Shown: positions 12,353-24,519, counted from the stretch's first letter. The stretch: DNA of 64,000 bases from Ursus arctos (GCF_023065955.2 NW_026622908.1:46969367-47033366), one strand, 5' to 3'. The notes: generated by a model not told the origin, from the letters alone. Numbers and translations are program-made.

Positions 12353-15300
12353 GCGGGCCCAGGAGGTCCGGGAGACTCCGAGGCCAGCCCAGCCCGCTTC
12401 CTCCCTGCCAGGAACGCAGGGTCCCAGGGAGCCAAGGACGCAGGCGGCCAGCCTACCCAAACTCCAATGGACTCCCAGGAGCAAGGAGCCTCTCTTCTCC
12501 AGCTTCCAGGGCCCTGCCTGGGGCAACACAAGGATGTCTCTGCTCGTCCAGACTAAAGAGGCCTCGCAGCAGCCCACTCCCCATGGCCCCAAGTCCCCGG
12601 GTGCCTGTGGTTTGGGGCCCAGACAGGGGGCACTGCCAAAGAGGGGGGTCCTCCTGGGGATGGGCCACTGAGGGCTGTTGACTTCAGCACTGGCAACCGA
12701 GGCATCCATCTGGGGGCGTTGGTTTCTGCTGGGGAGCAGAGGGACCAGGAGGGCCTCCTGGAGGAGGGCCGTGTGCTGAGAGAAGCCCCCGGAGAACCTG
12801 GGGTGGGTGCAAAGGTCTCCGAGCACAGCAGGGTGGGTCTTGCACGGCAGACTGGGGATGAGCCCCCGTGAGCTTGTGGGGCCTGGGGCCACCCCTGAGA
12901 GCTTCCCAGATGTGGGTTGGCTGGGAGTGGGCAGGCAGCACCCTGGGGCAGGGGCTGGGGGGGTTGGGTTCTCTGCTGCTCTCCACCTTCCTCCTATCTG
13001 CTGGGATCCAAGGACCGAGTCGGGAGACAGATCGTGTCCTGCACGTGACGCAGCGGGGTCCACAGCCTGACGAGGCCGGGCCGCCTGCTGGTCCTCACAT
13101 CAACGAGCCCCCTAGAGCCCTCGCCCCCCGCGAGGTTCAAGGGGCAGTGGACACTGAGCTCAGAACCTCCCGGGGCATGGGACCCCAGGTCCCCGGGCTG
13201 TGCGGGACACTGAGCCTCCCCGGCTGGGCTGGCAAAGCCTCCTGGACACCCCGTTCCCCCAGTGCCAGCCCTGCATGTACAGTCCTCATCCAAAGCAACA
13301 CTTCGTAAATCACCGCCCCGTCTACAAAGCTGGCCCGTGTGCGGCCCCGTGGGCCTCGGGGCCAACAAGGCTGGATGCGGACGGCTGAGGAAAGGCTGCC
13401 AGGGCTGCCCGGTTCCTGGGGAAGCCATTTATCACCCGAGGTTGCGGCGCTGTGGTCGGCGGCCCCGTGGCCGCGGCTCCTCTCACTGACCACTGTCCAC
13501 CCTCAGCGCTTTCTGCCGTCTCCACTTCTTAGCCCCAGAGCATCCCTAGCCCTCCACCCCAGCCCCAACCCCCAAGCCCTACCCCCATGTTCCCCCTGCA
13601 GCTGCACGTGCAGCCCTAAGGGGGAGCCTCAAAGGCCAGGTGCCCTGCCCTGTGCCCCCAGCACCCAGGGCGCTCAGGAATTATTTCATAGACGGGACCC
13701 CAGGCCTCCCCACGACCTCCCTGCCTCTGGGGCATTTCCAGTGCAGACACCAGGCAGCGTGCCCTGTGTTTGGGCACAGTTGCCGACATAGTGGGCTGTT
13801 TCAGCCGTGGCGGGGAGCTGCTCCAGCCCAGGCACCTTTGGCAAGGCGGCCACTTCCTGGCGGGGACGTGTCTGGCACCACGCATTCCTGGCCTTCTGGG
13901 GCCGCAGGGCGCTTGGGCAGCCAGGTGGCCCTGCTGGGGCCTCTGCCTCAGGCAGGGAGCTGGGGGCAGACCCCCATTCTAACACCCCCTGCCCTGTTCT
14001 CCTGGCCTTCTGTGCCCATTCTGGAGTGGCCCAGGGCCAAGCATCTGTGCCCACAGACTGAGGAGTGGAGACCCAGACAGAGGGAAGCCAGAACTGGCCC
14101 AGGCTGCAAGACTCCCCAGGACCCTCTCTGGAGCAGAGACCCGGGAAGAGGGGCTCCTAGGGAGGGGATCTGTCTTTGCCCCGAAGTCATCCCCTGGGGC
14201 CCACCCACCCCCCGACCCACTGCCTGCCCCCTACCTGGCCGGGGTCTCATTTTCTTAGGGCAGGCAGCTAGTAAGGCCGGGACACTGAGCCATGCCGCAT
14301 GCTGCTCCGCTGCAGAAGTCCCAGGCGACCCTTCATCAACTCCTCGCAGCCCACTGACCCCTCAATGGGCCTACCGTCTGTCCCCACTGGGCCTGGCATA
14401 AGGAGAAGGGCGGAGGGTGCATCCTGGGCTGAAAGGGCCCCTGGGAGGGTTGGAAAAGCAAGGGAGGTAAACCGGAACCTCCATTTTGTCCTGGAGAGGA
14501 GGGCGGAGGCCAGGTGCACCACTGGCAGCCCCGTGCCCGGGGGCATAGCTGGTATCTCAGTCTGATGCGCAGCTAGCTCCGTGGGCCCGGCCTGTCCAAC
14601 CGGACCCTCCAAATGGAGCGGTCACTAGCCCGACACCCCTGGCCTGCTGGCCCGGCTTCGTCTGAGAGAAATGTGGGCCAGTCACCCAGGGACCCCAGCC
14701 TGGGGGCAGCGCTGGACCCCAGACCCGGGCCCTGCACTCCAGGAAGGCCACACTTCCTATCTGCCGGCACTGGGCTACTTGGCTGGATGTCTGTGTCCGG
14801 GTGGCCTGGTGTCCACCCAGAGAGACGGCAAGCTCCCTGCGGGCAGGGCTACGGCTGGTCCTACGTCGGAGGCCCCCCTGCTGCCTGTCGAATCCAACCT
14901 CCCAAGCCCACCACCCAGACTAAAGGGCCCCCAAGAACTTCTGGCTGGTGGGGAAGCCTCTTGTCCCCAGCTCCAAGGCCTGAGGGGAACTTCAGCCCCA
15001 CCTCCAGCACAGCAGGCTGACCCACTGGCTCTGGGAGGGTGGCTGGTCCCCACACCTAAGGCAGGGGAGCAGCGGGTAGGCACGGCTGGGGTTGGGGGGG
15101 GCAACTCTGGGACTTGACGGAACTCCGCCCCGGATGTGGTGGGGCCACCCCGGCTCTGTTTTCAGGGGGCTCAAGCTAGGGCCCGGGTGATCTGCCGCGG
15201 GAGCACCCATGCTCCCCGCTGCCCGGCAAGCGGCCGTGCCAAGGCCCTGTGCCCTGCGGCAGGAGCGGCTCGGCTGTCTCTGCAACCCCTGTGCCCTGTG

Positions 15301-16175
15301 CACACTTCACTTCACTGGAAGGAAGGCAGGCCGCCTACGAGCCGTTCTCGCGCATCTTCAGCTGCAGGGAGCACTGTCTATGGAGTGTCCCCAGAGGACA
15401 GGAGACAGTCAGGGGAAGATGGCCAAGTTGCCTTTCTCATTTCGCTCGCCCTGGGCCTTCCACACATGGCTTCCCCCACCCGCTGCCCTCTGCCCTCTGG
15501 GAGATGTGCTCACTGCTGCCCTCCTCAGCCAGGGGCACCTGCTCCTGACAGGAGCCCAGGGAGCATGCTGGCCGCCCAGCTGCACGCCGATGGCCAAGTT
15601 CCCTGGTGCTGCGGGCTGTGGCGGGCCTGCTCGGGAGGGCTCTGGCTCTCGCAGGCGCAGAGGATAGGCAAGAGGGCAGACATGCCGCGTGGGGCAGGGA
15701 GGTGGCCTGGTAAGCCCAGCCCCTCCCTTGGGCGCTGCCCAGCTCGGCCACATCCCGGAACAGGCCCCTGCCGCACTAGCGTGCAGATGAGGGGGCATCT
15801 CATCGTCCCGAGACGTGGGAGCCCAGCCCTGCAGCTAGACCATGTCAGGGGAGTAAGAGCTGGGGCGCTTCAGGTCTGGGGCGCACAAGGGCAGTGTCGG
15901 AGGGCTGAGGTCGGCTAGGCACCCCCAGCCCTGAGGCAAGGAGAAGGTGTCCCCACGACTGGTGTCCCCTTGAGAGGGGTCAGCCCCCAAGCCTTCCCTG
16001 AACTTGGGTTTAGGGACGTGGGGGAGCTGGGGACCTTGACACCACCGGGGCTGAGCCCGTGAGCTCATGAGCAGAAAGGAGGCCAGGTGGCCCGAGCTGA
16101 CCTCTCCGCCTGGCCCTCGCTGCCCTTTTTGGGGTCTCAGAGTACATGGCCGGTGCCAGCCAGGCAAGGTGTCGG

Positions 16176-16230
16176 CATTCCCTTCCTCTTTGGGAAGAGG
16201 AGAGGAAAGCCAACACCAGGCCTGAAATAG
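16176..16230. promoter_or_regulatory. Element A of a matched pair (CATTCCC...TTTGGGAA...GAAATAG)
   Basis: This 55-base block carries CATTCC (TEAD/MCAT core), the inverted arms TTCCC-N9-GGGAA and, after a short gap, AGGCCTGAAATAG. A second block 580 bases downstream repeats the same order and spacing, while the DNA between does not obviously match. Such selective similarity suggests constrained binding-site architecture. It could correspond to the conserved intergenic hypersensitive sites or mesodermal elements reported between IGF2 and H19 in other mammals, but that equivalence is not shown. Confidence 0.45.
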
Positions 16231-16755
16231 GGACCTCTTGTCGGCGAGGACAGCCACGCTGATAGGCCTCCTCGGGTGGGCTCCAGTGCCCTGCACAGAC
16301 AGGCCCAAAAAAGGCCTACCGCCCCTCTGAGCACCCTGTGTGAGTGGGAACCGTGGTGCCTGGCAGCGGGCTGGGGGCCAGACGGGCCTCAGCAGCTGGG
16401 GCTGCCACTCGAAGCCAGTGGGGACGGAAGGGGACAGCTGGCGAGAAGGGTCTGTGAGGACATCCGGGGACAAAGCTTGGGCTGGAGAAGGGGCTGCCAG
16501 AGCCCACACCACCCTCACGGGCCCGGCTTCGGCCCCAGCCCTCAGATGGAAGCCGGCTGGTCCCCCTGGGCAGAGGGGCGTGGGCCCTGGCACCCATCGG
16601 TGTGTGGCACACCCCTCCCCTGCACACCGGCCCTGGGGGGCCTCCGGGGAAACCCGAGAAGGCTGCTGCCTCTTGTTTTTTCCAGTCGCCTCGGCAGCTC
16701 GTGCCCTTTCCGAGGCCTCGGGGCACCTGACGGCCTCAACTGTCCATGGTGCCCA

Positions 16756-16806
16756 CATTCCCTGCCTCTTTGGGAAAAGCAGAAGTGAGCCGGAGGCCGG
16801 AAATAG
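16756..16806. promoter_or_regulatory. Element B of the matched pair
   Basis: Repeats element A: CATTCCCTGCCTCTTTGGGAA, then AG, a short gap and AGGCCGGAAATAG. The TTCCC-N9-GGGAA dyad is identical in spacing to element A, and only one base of the nine-base spacer differs. The gap is about four bases shorter than in A. Confidence 0.45.
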
Positions 16807-16830
16807 CCCTGCCCCGAAGTGGCCCTTGGG

Positions 16831-19010
16831 GACAACTGTGCAGCCGCGGCCTGGCTGTCCCCACCATGAGGCGCAGCACTCCACGTCACCCTCCTGTCCT
16901 CTGGCCGTTCCCCCTCCCCTGGCCTGGGGTCTGTGGGTGGCGGGCGGGCGGGCTGGAGCAGGGGGCGTCCGCTTCCTCTCTGGTGCAGACAGCATGGGGG
17001 GCGGGGGGCCGCATGGAGCCGCTCAGGGAGTGAGGGGAGCCCGCGGGGCGGCCCAGGAGGGTGGCGGCCCGTGCCATGTGTGGGGCGTGATGTCTCCCTC
17101 CCAGAGGCCTTGGCCCCACAAGCTCTCAGTGCTGAAGTTTCTCACTTTCAACTACTTTCTGCTTCCCATGTTTGCTTTCCTTGGTCCTCGGCAGGTGGGC
17201 GGCCGGGAAGCCCGCTCTGTGCAACTTGGCTCCTTTGGAGAAGCGCTTCCTGGAACACTTGGCGCTGCCCTGCTCGGCCTCTCCCGCCCCCACCCCAGCA
17301 CCCACGGGGCAGCAGCTCGAGGGGCCCCGGGGGGACCGGCCACAGCACCCATCCGTTTGCCCAGACCCCCCGTCAGGAGAAACAAAGCCGTGTCTGTTTG
17401 TCCCCCGCGTGGGGAAGGCTGAGCGGCAGGTGCTCTCCCTGGGGGATTCTGCCACGTGCTCCTCACGAGCTCTGTGGCCTCGGGCAAACCCAGTGCCTCT
17501 CTGGGCCTCGGCGTCCCCACCTGTCATCTGGGCCTCTAGGGTGCAGGTGCTGGGGCTGGGCATCCCTCCTCCCCTCTCCGGCCTCTGCTCACGCCCCCCC
17601 CCCCCCCAGCCCATGGGGACCTGGCTCCACACCATCCACTCATCCTCCTGTAGTTGGTGGCCCTCCCAGCCTGCACCCACCTTCGCCCCATTCTTCTCAC
17701 TGGCACCCTCGGGCTGTCCCCTGGGTATCCCGCAGGGACCAGGACCACGCCCCCCATTCCCACTGGCACCAAGCAGACACGGTGTCACCTGGGCCAGGGT
17801 GTGGCGTTGCTGCTGGATGCCCAGCCTGGGCTCCCCGGGACAGCTGCCCTCAAGAGAGGACAGGGGACCTGTCAGCCAGCAGCCATGTGGGGACAGGAAG
17901 GTGGTACCCAAGAAGCCTGGGGTCAGGGCATTGGAGTGGGAGGGAAGGGGGGGTGTTGGAGGTTTCCCTGGGGTCTTTCGTGAAGCCCCCCTGGGTCATG
18001 TGTGCCCACTGCGTGGCAGGAGCCGGAGGGTTGAGCAGAAGGCAGAAGGCTGGGTCGTGCCCACTCCGGGACGTTATGGTCTCACCCCAGTACTTCCTGA
18101 ATCTGGGCAGCAAGTAGGGGCAGGGGTACCCTTTATGCCTGGGGACCAGGCAGGGCTGGAATCTGGGAAGATCGCAGGATGCCAGCACAGATGCACGGAC
18201 TTGGGAGGGGGGCAGGCCACACACTCAGGGCTGTCTGGACCAGCTGTCCTCCAGAGGCCGAGGTTTCCTGCCCACGTGGCCCTCTGCCTCGGTCCCCCTG
18301 AGCCTCTATCCCGGGCAGCCGCTGGGTCCCGGGAGCAACCATGTGTCTGCCTCTCCCTCAGGGTCTGCAAGGGCCAGGTGGGCAGGCCCATCATCCCCAG
18401 GGAATATGAGCAAAGCGGGCAAGGGCTCCGAGCCCCAGGACCCCAGGAGCTGCTCAGGCCACCCCCAGAGTCATGCCTGCTGGCTGAAGAGGGGAGCCTG
18501 GGGGGATGGAGCCCCTTGGGCTTCAAGGAGACCCCAGCAGCCTGCACACATGCCTACCCCGTGTCCAGCAGGAGCCAGTGCTGGGTGTGGGGGCCCCATA
18601 GGCAAGTGTCCTGCGTGCTCGGTCACCCCGGCCTTGTCACCTGGGACAAGTTTTCTATTTCTGCTTTAGCGCAAGGGCAGGTTCCGGGGTCTTTCCCAGC
18701 CTTTTTGCTGCCCGTGGGAGGCTCCAGCCACCCAGGGAGCAGAAGGCGCAGGCAGCCTGGGGAGTGGAGGGCCGGGGTGGCGGAGGGGTGCCTGGCGGCT
18801 CCTTGCCCACACGCCCCAGCTGCAGCCTCCTGCTCGTGGCCTCCTGGATGCCCCCCAGAGTCAGGAGTAGGTTTGGGGGAGCAGCTTCAACGCATGGCCT
18901 TGTAGGAAACGGGGGTGCAGCTCGGGGTAGGCGGAGGGAGGCCCCGTGTGCGTGGCCCCGCTGGCAGCCCAGCCTGGGTTCCCCGGCCCCGGGAGGGGTC
19001 CCTGTCTGGA
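16831..19010. other. G+C-rich intergenic DNA with one MIR
   Basis: No gene is supported. A 577-codon open frame on the + strand (17172-18905) runs through the MIR and a poly(C) tract, overlaps open frames on the minus strand and shows no domain. A 10-base-plus C run lies at about 17597-17609. The stretch 17120-17180 is pyrimidine-rich and A+T-richer than its surroundings and may be a regulatory island. Confidence 0.5.
17445..17540 (+). mobile_element. MIR SINE fragment
   Basis: The order 'tgtggcctcgggcaa', 'cctctctgggcctc' and 'cccacctgtcatctgggc' follows the MIR core and 3' portion (consensus: tgtgaccttgggcaag, cctctctgggcctcag, ctcatctgtaaaatggg). It is a diverged ancient mammalian SINE. 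Confidence 0.7.
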
Positions 19011-19014
19011 AGGC

Positions 19015-19215
19015 ACATAAGGAAAAATGGAGCCTGGAATTTTTTTCTTTGAAAAAAAAAATTAAAAAGCAAACTTGTTTTAAAAGGGGAAAGATTGATG
19101 TGCTCCTTGCTTTCCTGCACTTGGTCTGCGGCCAACGAGGTGGTTTCAGGAGAAAATTCCCCTCTCCCTCTATTCAGTGTAACCAAACACGATGCACGTT
19201 TGCAAATCACACGGG
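19015..19215. promoter_or_regulatory. Candidate conserved element (A+T-rich, octamer-like TTTGCAAAT)
   Basis: About 200 bases are markedly A+T-rich inside G+C-rich DNA: GGAATTTTTTTCTTTG, a run of A, AAACTTGTTTTAAAAGG, and near the end the palindrome TTTGCAAAT (19199-19207), a POU or C/EBP-type site. No gene-like coding signal. Regulatory role is inference. Confidence 0.4.
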
Positions 19216-19926
19216 GACCTTCAGCGCTGAGCTCAGGAGCCCCGCCCCCCAGACCAGAACAGACAGGCCTCTCATCCTTGGGCCCAGGGGCTGGGGGCCG
19301 GGCTGGGGGCCGGGCGGCGGCAGGTCCCACAGGGCCCAAGTGTCAGGAGGTGTCCCAGACGAGGGTGGAGGCTGTGCTGGAGCCTGGGGCCAGGGCCCCG
19401 CAGGACCCCCAGGAGAGGATGGCAACCAGGCGGCCGGGTCACGTCAGCCGGCCTTGGCGTCGAGGGCCATGGCTGACCTTCCTGGGGTCCCTCAGCTCCC
19501 TAAACTCTCCAGCTGCCCACCAGCTTGGGACAGCTGAGACGCCCGATGGGAGGCAGGCTGCTGCAGGTCCCCGCAGAGCCCCCTGGTCCCTAGGCCAGGC
19601 CGGGAAGCCCTAGCGGTGTCTTGGCCTTTACCTGGCCCCAGGCTAGGCCCCCACTCCCTGCAAGTGCAGCCCACCAGCCTCCACCGTCCCCGCGAGAGAA
19701 GGGGAGAAGCTGCCACGTCCCCAACGGGGAACCAAGGCCAGTCCCTGCACCCAGGGGCTGAGGAACCAAGGCCCTGTGCTCTTGCCATGGCTCAGAATGG
19801 TGGCACTGGGGACGGGGGTCCTGCTAGCTGGAGGGCTGGCTCTGGCCTGCCCCGTCCACTGAGACCCTGGGTTCTGCCTGCTGGGCTTTTTGGCCCCATC
19901 CCCCGCTTCCTTCAGAAAGCACATGA

Positions 19927-20652
19927 ATGCACGTACACACAGATGTCCATGCACATGCACACACACGGACACGCGTGCTCGTGCACACACGCAGTCTCGC
20001 ACAGATGCACACACGTGCACATATGCGCAGATGTCCATGCACATGCGCACACACGGACACGCGTGCTCGTGCACACACGCACAGTCCCGCACAGATGCAC
20101 ACACGTGCACATATGTGCAGATGTCCATGCACATGCGCACACACGGACACGCGTGCTCGTGCACACACGCACAGTCCCGCACAGATGCACACACGTGCAC
20201 ATATGCGCAGATGTCCATGCACATGCGCACACACGGACACGCGTGCTCGTGCACACACGCACAGTCCCGCACAGATGCACACACGTGCACATATGCGCAG
20301 ATGTCCATGCACATGCGCACACACAGACACGCGTGCTCGTGCACACGCACAGTCCCGCACAGATGCACACACGTGCACATATGCGCAGATGTCCATGCAC
20401 ATGCGCACACACGGACACGCGTGCTCGTGCACACGCACAGTCCCGCACAGATGCACACACGTGCACATATGCGCAGATGTCCATGCACATGGACACACAC
20501 GGACACACGTGCTCGTGCACACGCACAGTCCCGCACAGATGCACACACGTGCACATATGCGCAGATGTCCATGCACATGGACACACACGGACACACGTGC
20601 TCGTGCACACACACAGTTCCACACAGATGCACACACGTGCACATATGCACAG
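19927..20652. repeat. Minisatellite, 88/90-base unit, about eight copies
   Basis: The landmark AGATGTCCAT recurs at 19941, 20029, 20119, 20209, 20299, 20387, 20475 and 20563, giving periods of 88, 90, 90, 90, 88, 88 and 88. The two-base difference is one CA step in a CACACACGC/CACACGC segment. The unit is CA-rich and full of alternating purine-pyrimidine runs such as GTGCACATATGCGCA. The last two copies share GGACACACACGGACACAC, marking a local subtype. All six frames are nearly stop-free, which creates long spurious open frames. Confidence 0.98.
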
Positions 20653-20659
20653 AGGCTGG

Positions 20660-22140
20660 CTCTTCCTTCCAGACACGTAGCCCTTGCAAGCACAGAGTCA
20701 GGAAGGAATAAATCTTCGAGGCTTGCAACCTCCCTGAACCCCTTCTTACCACTGCTCTGCATACCCCTGGGGGCTGCTCAGACAATTTGAGGGGAGGGGT
20801 GGGGGAGCCTCAGAAAGAGTGCAGAGAAGGGGCAGCAGTCCTCCCAGGATGCGTGACAGACCCCGCTGGGGAGAGGGGACAGACCCACAATCTGGTCCCC
20901 AAGAAGGGGGTTGTCAGAGCTGCACCCGGGGGCCGGGGCCAGCAGCCTGCTTCCAGCGCCTTGGGAGGCCTTGGAGAGGCGGGCCCCTCTACCCGCCAAC
21001 CCACCCCAGGAAGGACATTCTTGGAGTCCAGGGGGCCAGGACCCCTGAGCAGGCCTGCCCTGCAGTCACATGGAGGGGAGGCTAGGGGCACCTCCCCCCA
21101 CCACGAGATGGCTGTCTGGACACAGACCAGTGACACTAGTGTCCCACAGGGAGGGCCTGGGGGGCTGTCCTGGGGCCCATCTTAAGGGGCCCACTGTGTA
21201 GGGGGTGGCGGCAGGAAGAGGAAGGGGCAGGAGAAGGGGCCGGAGTGAGAGGGAAGTGTCCCCAGCAAGCACCCCAAGTTCCCCGCAGCCCAAGGCTCCC
21301 CTGGCCAGAAGGCAGGGCGGTGCAGGGCGCCCACCGTGCAGCCAGCCCTGTAGGGCAAAGGCGAGTCTGAGCCACCCTGGGGTCTGGGTCCCGGTTCCCA
21401 CGCTGTGGGGCTGCCCTACTGGGCGTGTCGGCTGCGGGGGTGATTTCCTTCTCTGCTTGGGCTCACTTGCTCCAGCAGATTCCTCTCCATCTCTGAGGGG
21501 TGTGGGTCCAGGGAGGGAGGGCCCTCGGAGCAGGCCCACCCAGCAAGCCGGGCAGGGGAGGCCGAGGACAGACCAAAGGGGCTCTGGGTGCCGGGAGGGG
21601 AGCAGAGGTGGGCGAGGGGCAGAGGACAAATCGAGGCCCCAAGAAGCCCCACTGACGACTTTCTCCACCCTCAAGTTCCCTAGTGCATGGGTGCCGACGG
21701 CCAGGGACTCACGGCGGCCGGGTCTCCCCCAGTGCGGACTGCCGGCCGCTGGCAAACCAGTGGCAGGGACACCATTTCCGCCACGGCGATGGGAAAACTG
21801 CGAACCAGGGCACCTTCTGCCCGGCAGGTGGGGGGCTCCCAGAGCCCCAGCCGTGCCAACCAGAATCGGCCTGTCTCTGCCGAGTGGCTCGGGACCGCGC
21901 GGGCTGCGGGAGCTGATGTTCCCCAACACCAGAAACTGGCGATGCCCCCAGGAGCTTTAGGAAGGGAACGTACTCGCTCCCAGTGGAACAAGGACAGACC
22001 TGACCCTCAAGAGGCCACCGGCCCCCTCCGCCGACACGGGGTGGGGGGGCGGGAGGGGGGCTCTGGAACACGTGGCTCAGGGCTCGCAGCCCCGGGGCAT
22101 CCCTTGGACCCGCCACTCTCCGCAGGCTCCTGCTGGCCCG
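20660..22140. other. G+C-rich intergenic DNA
   Basis: No gene, repeat or clear element is recognised. Long open frames on both strands (for example 21066-21929 on the minus strand) overlap and carry no recognised domain. Confidence 0.5.
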
Positions 22141-22144
22141 CTGC

Positions 22145-22315
22145 CTGGATTAGGTAACAGCGCGTTCCATCAGGCCTTCTCGCAACAGAAGAATCTTAAT
22201 AGGAAATTCACCTTAAAAGGTGATCAGTGTCTACTCAGGGCCACCTTCTGCGAGATGGAGCAGGTCAGAGCAGGGAAAACAAGGCTTAATCCCCAGAGCT
22301 TTCCTGTGGGGCTTT
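22145..22315. promoter_or_regulatory. Candidate conserved element with TCACCTTAAAAGGTGA dyad
   Basis: An A+T-richer block runs from GATTAGGTAACAG through AATCTTAATAGGAAATTC to AAGGCTTAATCCCC. At 22208-22223 it holds TCACCTTAAAAGGTGA, with 7-base inverted arms around AA. The arms resemble ZEB/E-box half-sites or an everted nuclear-receptor half-site. The inverted TTAATCC at the end fits a paired-type homeodomain (GGATTAA). Function is inferred from motif density only. Confidence 0.45.
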
Positions 22316-22527
22316 GCGGAGGAGACGGCACGGCTCACGGCCCAGCCCCCACCCTCCCGCCTCCCCTCCCACGCCTTCTCTCACCCCTGCCCCGGCATGT
22401 CCGCCAAGGGGGGGGGGCCTCAGGGCCACGGCCCCACACACGGGAGGCCAAGTAGAGGACAGGGACGCAGGCTGGAGCGAAGGGCTTCCCTTTGGCACCT
22501 ACAGTCCTGACATCCTTCCCCACAGCC

Positions 22528-22566
22528 AGACGCCCCGCTGTCAGACAAGGAAACTGAGGCTTGAAG
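22528..22566 (+). mobile_element. Possible MIR scrap
   Basis: The words 'gtcagacaaggaaactgaggctt' match the common MIR segment 'acagatgaggaaactgaggc'. Only a few dozen bases are recognisable. Confidence 0.4.
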
Positions 22567-22569
22567 TTC

Positions 22570-24515
22570 TAGGGAAGCACATGCCACATGGAGGGGAGAG
22601 GAGCCACAGTCCCACGGCCACAGGAGTTGACCACAGGAGCCGTGGGGAGGCCAGAGGGAGGCCCTGTTCTCTCCTCTCCCCCTGCCCCACCTGGGGCGCT
22701 GGCCTGGGGCACGCATGGGGTGCAGCCCCCCCACCTGTCTTGGGGAGGCGTGCCCGCAGAGGGTGGGCTGTGGCTGACCCTCCGTCCCCAGGTGTCTGGG
22801 CAGTCCCCTCCCCTGACCGCTCCCCCGGAGTGCGGAGGGGCACGCTGCACATGGCATGATCACCAGGGCCATTTATAGGGTGCACTTTGTACCCATACAG
22901 GGTTTACAGTCCCTTTTATTAGTCATAAAAAGGGTAGGGGAGGAGGCCGCGGCCCTGTGGGAACCAGGTCCCTGGTCTCTGGGTCCCGTGTGCTCCCCTG
23001 GGGCCCCGCTCCTGGGGTAAGGTGCAGGGGGCAGCCCAGCTGCAGGGGCCCGTACCTGCATGGAGGGTGACAAGGGACAGAGGAGAGCCCGATGCACTCT
23101 AGCTTTCTGGGGTGGACGCTGAGACCCACAGTCTGGGCGTTGTCCCCGAGGGGTCCCCCCTCCCGACCCACCGTCCCGGCACATGGGGCTCCATGCTGCC
23201 CAGGCCCCTCCCTGTACCTGTACCTGCCCTGGATGGCACCCCTAACCCCAGGGAGCACCCCAAAACAGAAGCAGAACCCGTCCTTTCTGCAGCCAGGTTC
23301 CAATCTGGCCCCTCACTCCTGGCCCTTTCTCCTAAGGCTGTACCCCAAATCAGAGCAGGGAGAGGAAACTGCCTCCCAAGCCACTCTCCCCAACCCTGTT
23401 GGGAGCCCCCAAGCCCTGCAGAGGTTGCCTTGGAAACCAGAGCTAAAGTCAGATCCCTGGCAGTCCCTGGGACTTCTTACGTTCCTTCCTCGACCTCATG
23501 GAAGGAAAGCCGCCTGCCCCCTCCTGAGCCCTGGCCCAGCCTCGAGGGGCCCTGGGAAGGCAGGACAAACTGCCTGGTACTCCCTCCACCCTGGCCTGAC
23601 CGTGAGGGCAGCCCCCCACCGCAGATGTCCACCTGTAGTATGCTTCGGTCTGGGGAAGGGGCTTATATGGCCTGAGGCTTCCTTGGGCCCCGGAGGCCGT
23701 GGGGGGCTGGGGAGGCCCAGAGGACCTCTCCTGGAGGTAGGGGGATGGGAGCTTCATCTTGGAGGCTGGCTGAGGCCTTGATGTCCCCGAGGCGACTGGT
23801 GGCCCCTGGTGGGGCCTCTCAGGGTCGTGATCCAGGTGGGTCCCGGGGCCGGCTCTACCTTGAACCCTCCAGATGCCGGAGGAAAGGGGTGGGTGACAGG
23901 GCTTCGGGGACTTCGGACAAACGCGGAAGAGGCGGTGGCTGGATGGCTGGCCACATAGCGGAAGAGTGAAGGAGAGCCATGCAGAGGAGCCTGGAAGGGT
24001 ACCGGGTCTGGGCCAAGACTCCCACCCCCAGAGGTGGTCAGCAGAGATGCCTCCAGGGCTCCAGGGCCTCCCCTCAGTGTCTCCACACAGGGGAACCATA
24101 GAACACCCCTCCCGGGCCCAGCCCTGCCTCTTCTCTGCCCTGCCGGCCTCCCGCGTGGCTCCAGCCACAGGCCACGGGCGCCTGGCCACCTTCCCTGCGC
24201 ATGTCCGCTGCCCCTCAAGGCTCAGTGGCCTGCTCCAGCCCCAGCTCAAGCCTCCCCGGAGCAGGGCGGCCTCCTCCTGCAGACTGGGACCTTTTCACGG
24301 CAGAGGAGATGCCTCCCCCATCAGACTAGGCTCTCCCTGGGACAGAGGCTGCTTCTCCCCTCAGATGCAGGCCTTTCTGGGGTAGGGGACTGCCTTCCCT
24401 TCGTGGGGGGGCCTCTGGCAAGGCAGGCGGGGCCACGACTTCCGTGTCTGCCCAGAGGCGCCCGGCGGGCGGCCCCCCCAGAGCAGAGATTCCCGGAGCC
24501 AAGGCGCTGCCTGCC
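22570..24515. other. G+C-rich intergenic DNA
   Basis: No gene, interspersed repeat or distinct regulatory island is recognised. Open frames of up to 266 codons (23449-24249, minus) overlap frames on the other strand. Confidence 0.5.
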
Positions 24516-24519
24516 CCAC

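Larger units (their letters stand above)
4501..16100. other. G+C-rich, repeat-poor intergenic DNA (presumed IGF2-H19 interval)
   Basis: No gene is supported. Open frames of 100-390 codons occur on both strands and overlap one another, as expected from low stop density. They are rich in Pro, Gly, Ser, Ala and Arg and show no recognised domain. I see no SINE, L1 or LTR. Small A+T-rich islands stand out at about 4955-5005, 9940-10015, 11470-11520, 12290-12352 and 13655-13700. These are the best candidates for regulatory elements in this stretch. Confidence 0.6.

Noticed and set aside
15835..16995. 386-codon minus-strand open frame
   Set aside because: It covers the matched regulatory-looking pair, is Pro/Ala/Arg-rich without a domain, and competes with plus-strand frames across the same bases.
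17172..18905. 577-codon open frame, the longest in the window
   Set aside because: It crosses a MIR and a poly(C) tract, overlaps other long frames on both strands and has no recognised domain. Low stop density in G+C-rich DNA is a sufficient explanation.
19616..20790. Open frames of 250-380 codons on both strands with His/Cys/Thr-rich repeats
   Set aside because: They run along the 88/90-base minisatellite, whose unit lacks stops in nearly all frames. The period alternates between 88 and 90, and frames are equally open on the opposite strand. This is a composition effect, not a gene.
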